Shown here: positions 63,970 to 64,000 of the stretch, one piece after another
How the letters are laid out: every line of letters begins with the position of its first letter
How positions within the stretch are numbered: position 1 is the first letter of the stretch
The notes under the pieces: generated by a model
Seen by the model: the letters and a program-made list of their open reading frames with translations, nothing else
Told to the model about the DNA's origin: nothing
Databases searched by the model: none
Source: Microbacterium sediminis
Lineage (GTDB): Bacteria > Actinomycetota > Actinomycetes > Actinomycetales > Microbacteriaceae
Length of the DNA: 64,000 bases
Direction: 5' to 3'
NCBI RefSeq assembly: GCF_004564075.1
Contig: NZ_CP038256.1
Coordinates: forward strand, 2,108,001-2,172,000
Made by a program: the position numbers and the translations under genes

Positions 63970-64000
63970 CGGGCCCCTGGAGTGGAGGCTCCGCGCGTCG

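Larger units (their letters stand above)
63656..64000. other. Intergenic stretch at the right edge, hairpin-rich
   Basis: About 345 bases without a supported gene. The first part has the pabC promoter; 63760-63830 is GC-rich without a recognisable RNA; from 63837 to the end lie palindromic repeats. Short open frames here are low-complexity and have no family resemblance. Confidence 0.5.

Overview
The window looks like chromosomal DNA of a high-GC actinobacterium of the family Microbacteriaceae, most probably Microbacterium or a close relative (inference). The grounds are very GC-rich codon use, a groEL without groES that ends in GGMDF, CarD, SenX3-RegX3, GlnR, a nitrobindin-like FABP gene paired with a YgfZ-like gene, a DUF4032 gene, and many genes with a TAnnnT -10 box exactly 6-7 bases before the start codon (leaderless transcripts). 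There is one complete insertion sequence, one tRNA gene, no rRNA and no CRISPR array.

Layout. 0-8.8 kb is housekeeping: the 5' part of an FMN-dependent alpha-hydroxy-acid oxidase gene coupled to galE, thymidine kinase, a DsbA-like lipoprotein, an orphan WXG100 protein, groEL with two tandem CIRCE operators, a cold-shock protein, a LytR_C/DUF3263/DUF2332 group, msrB and a YdcZ-type transporter. 8.8-30.7 kb is a purine-scavenging and purine-catabolism island: a two-gene xanthine dehydrogenase, XdhC, guanine deaminase, a MocA-like cytidylyltransferase, an unusual nucleoside hydrolase, two NMT1/THI5-type ABC importers, an amidohydrolase with a divergent LacI-type regulator, an adenine/adenosine deaminase, a second deaminase, and the urate-to-allantoin set HpxO-UraH-UraD, with an MFS transporter next to them. 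Together these can carry adenine, guanine and their nucleosides through xanthine and urate to allantoin; no allantoinase is present in the window. Exact or near-exact GlnR-type boxes (GTnAC-n6-GAAAC) stand in front of both ABC operons and the uraD operon, and glnR itself lies at 53.8 kb, so nitrogen control of the island is the main hypothesis offered here.

31-44 kb holds tRNA-Thr(UGU), a DsbA-fold protein without CxxC, a carbohydrate-ABC ATPase (MsmK/UgpC type), a DUF4032 gene, a rare fusion of a luciferase-like flavin oxidoreductase with a BBE-type FAD oxidase facing an HxlR regulator, rlmB-cysS, an EamA transporter, an IS481-family element, ispDF and carD. 44-63.7 kb is rich in phosphate-related genes: SenX3-RegX3, phoU, ppk, a NUDIX/histidine-phosphatase protein and pstSCAB, with direct-repeat PHO boxes before pstS and between senX3 and phoU. 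Among them lie gpmA, a methyltransferase, a DUF559 gene flanked by two copies of a palindromic repeat, a FUSC protein, a YgfZ-like protein, nitrobindin, two small membrane proteins, glnR and a histone-H1-like protein. A class IV aminotransferase gene closes the annotated part, followed by about 345 bp of hairpin-rich intergenic DNA.
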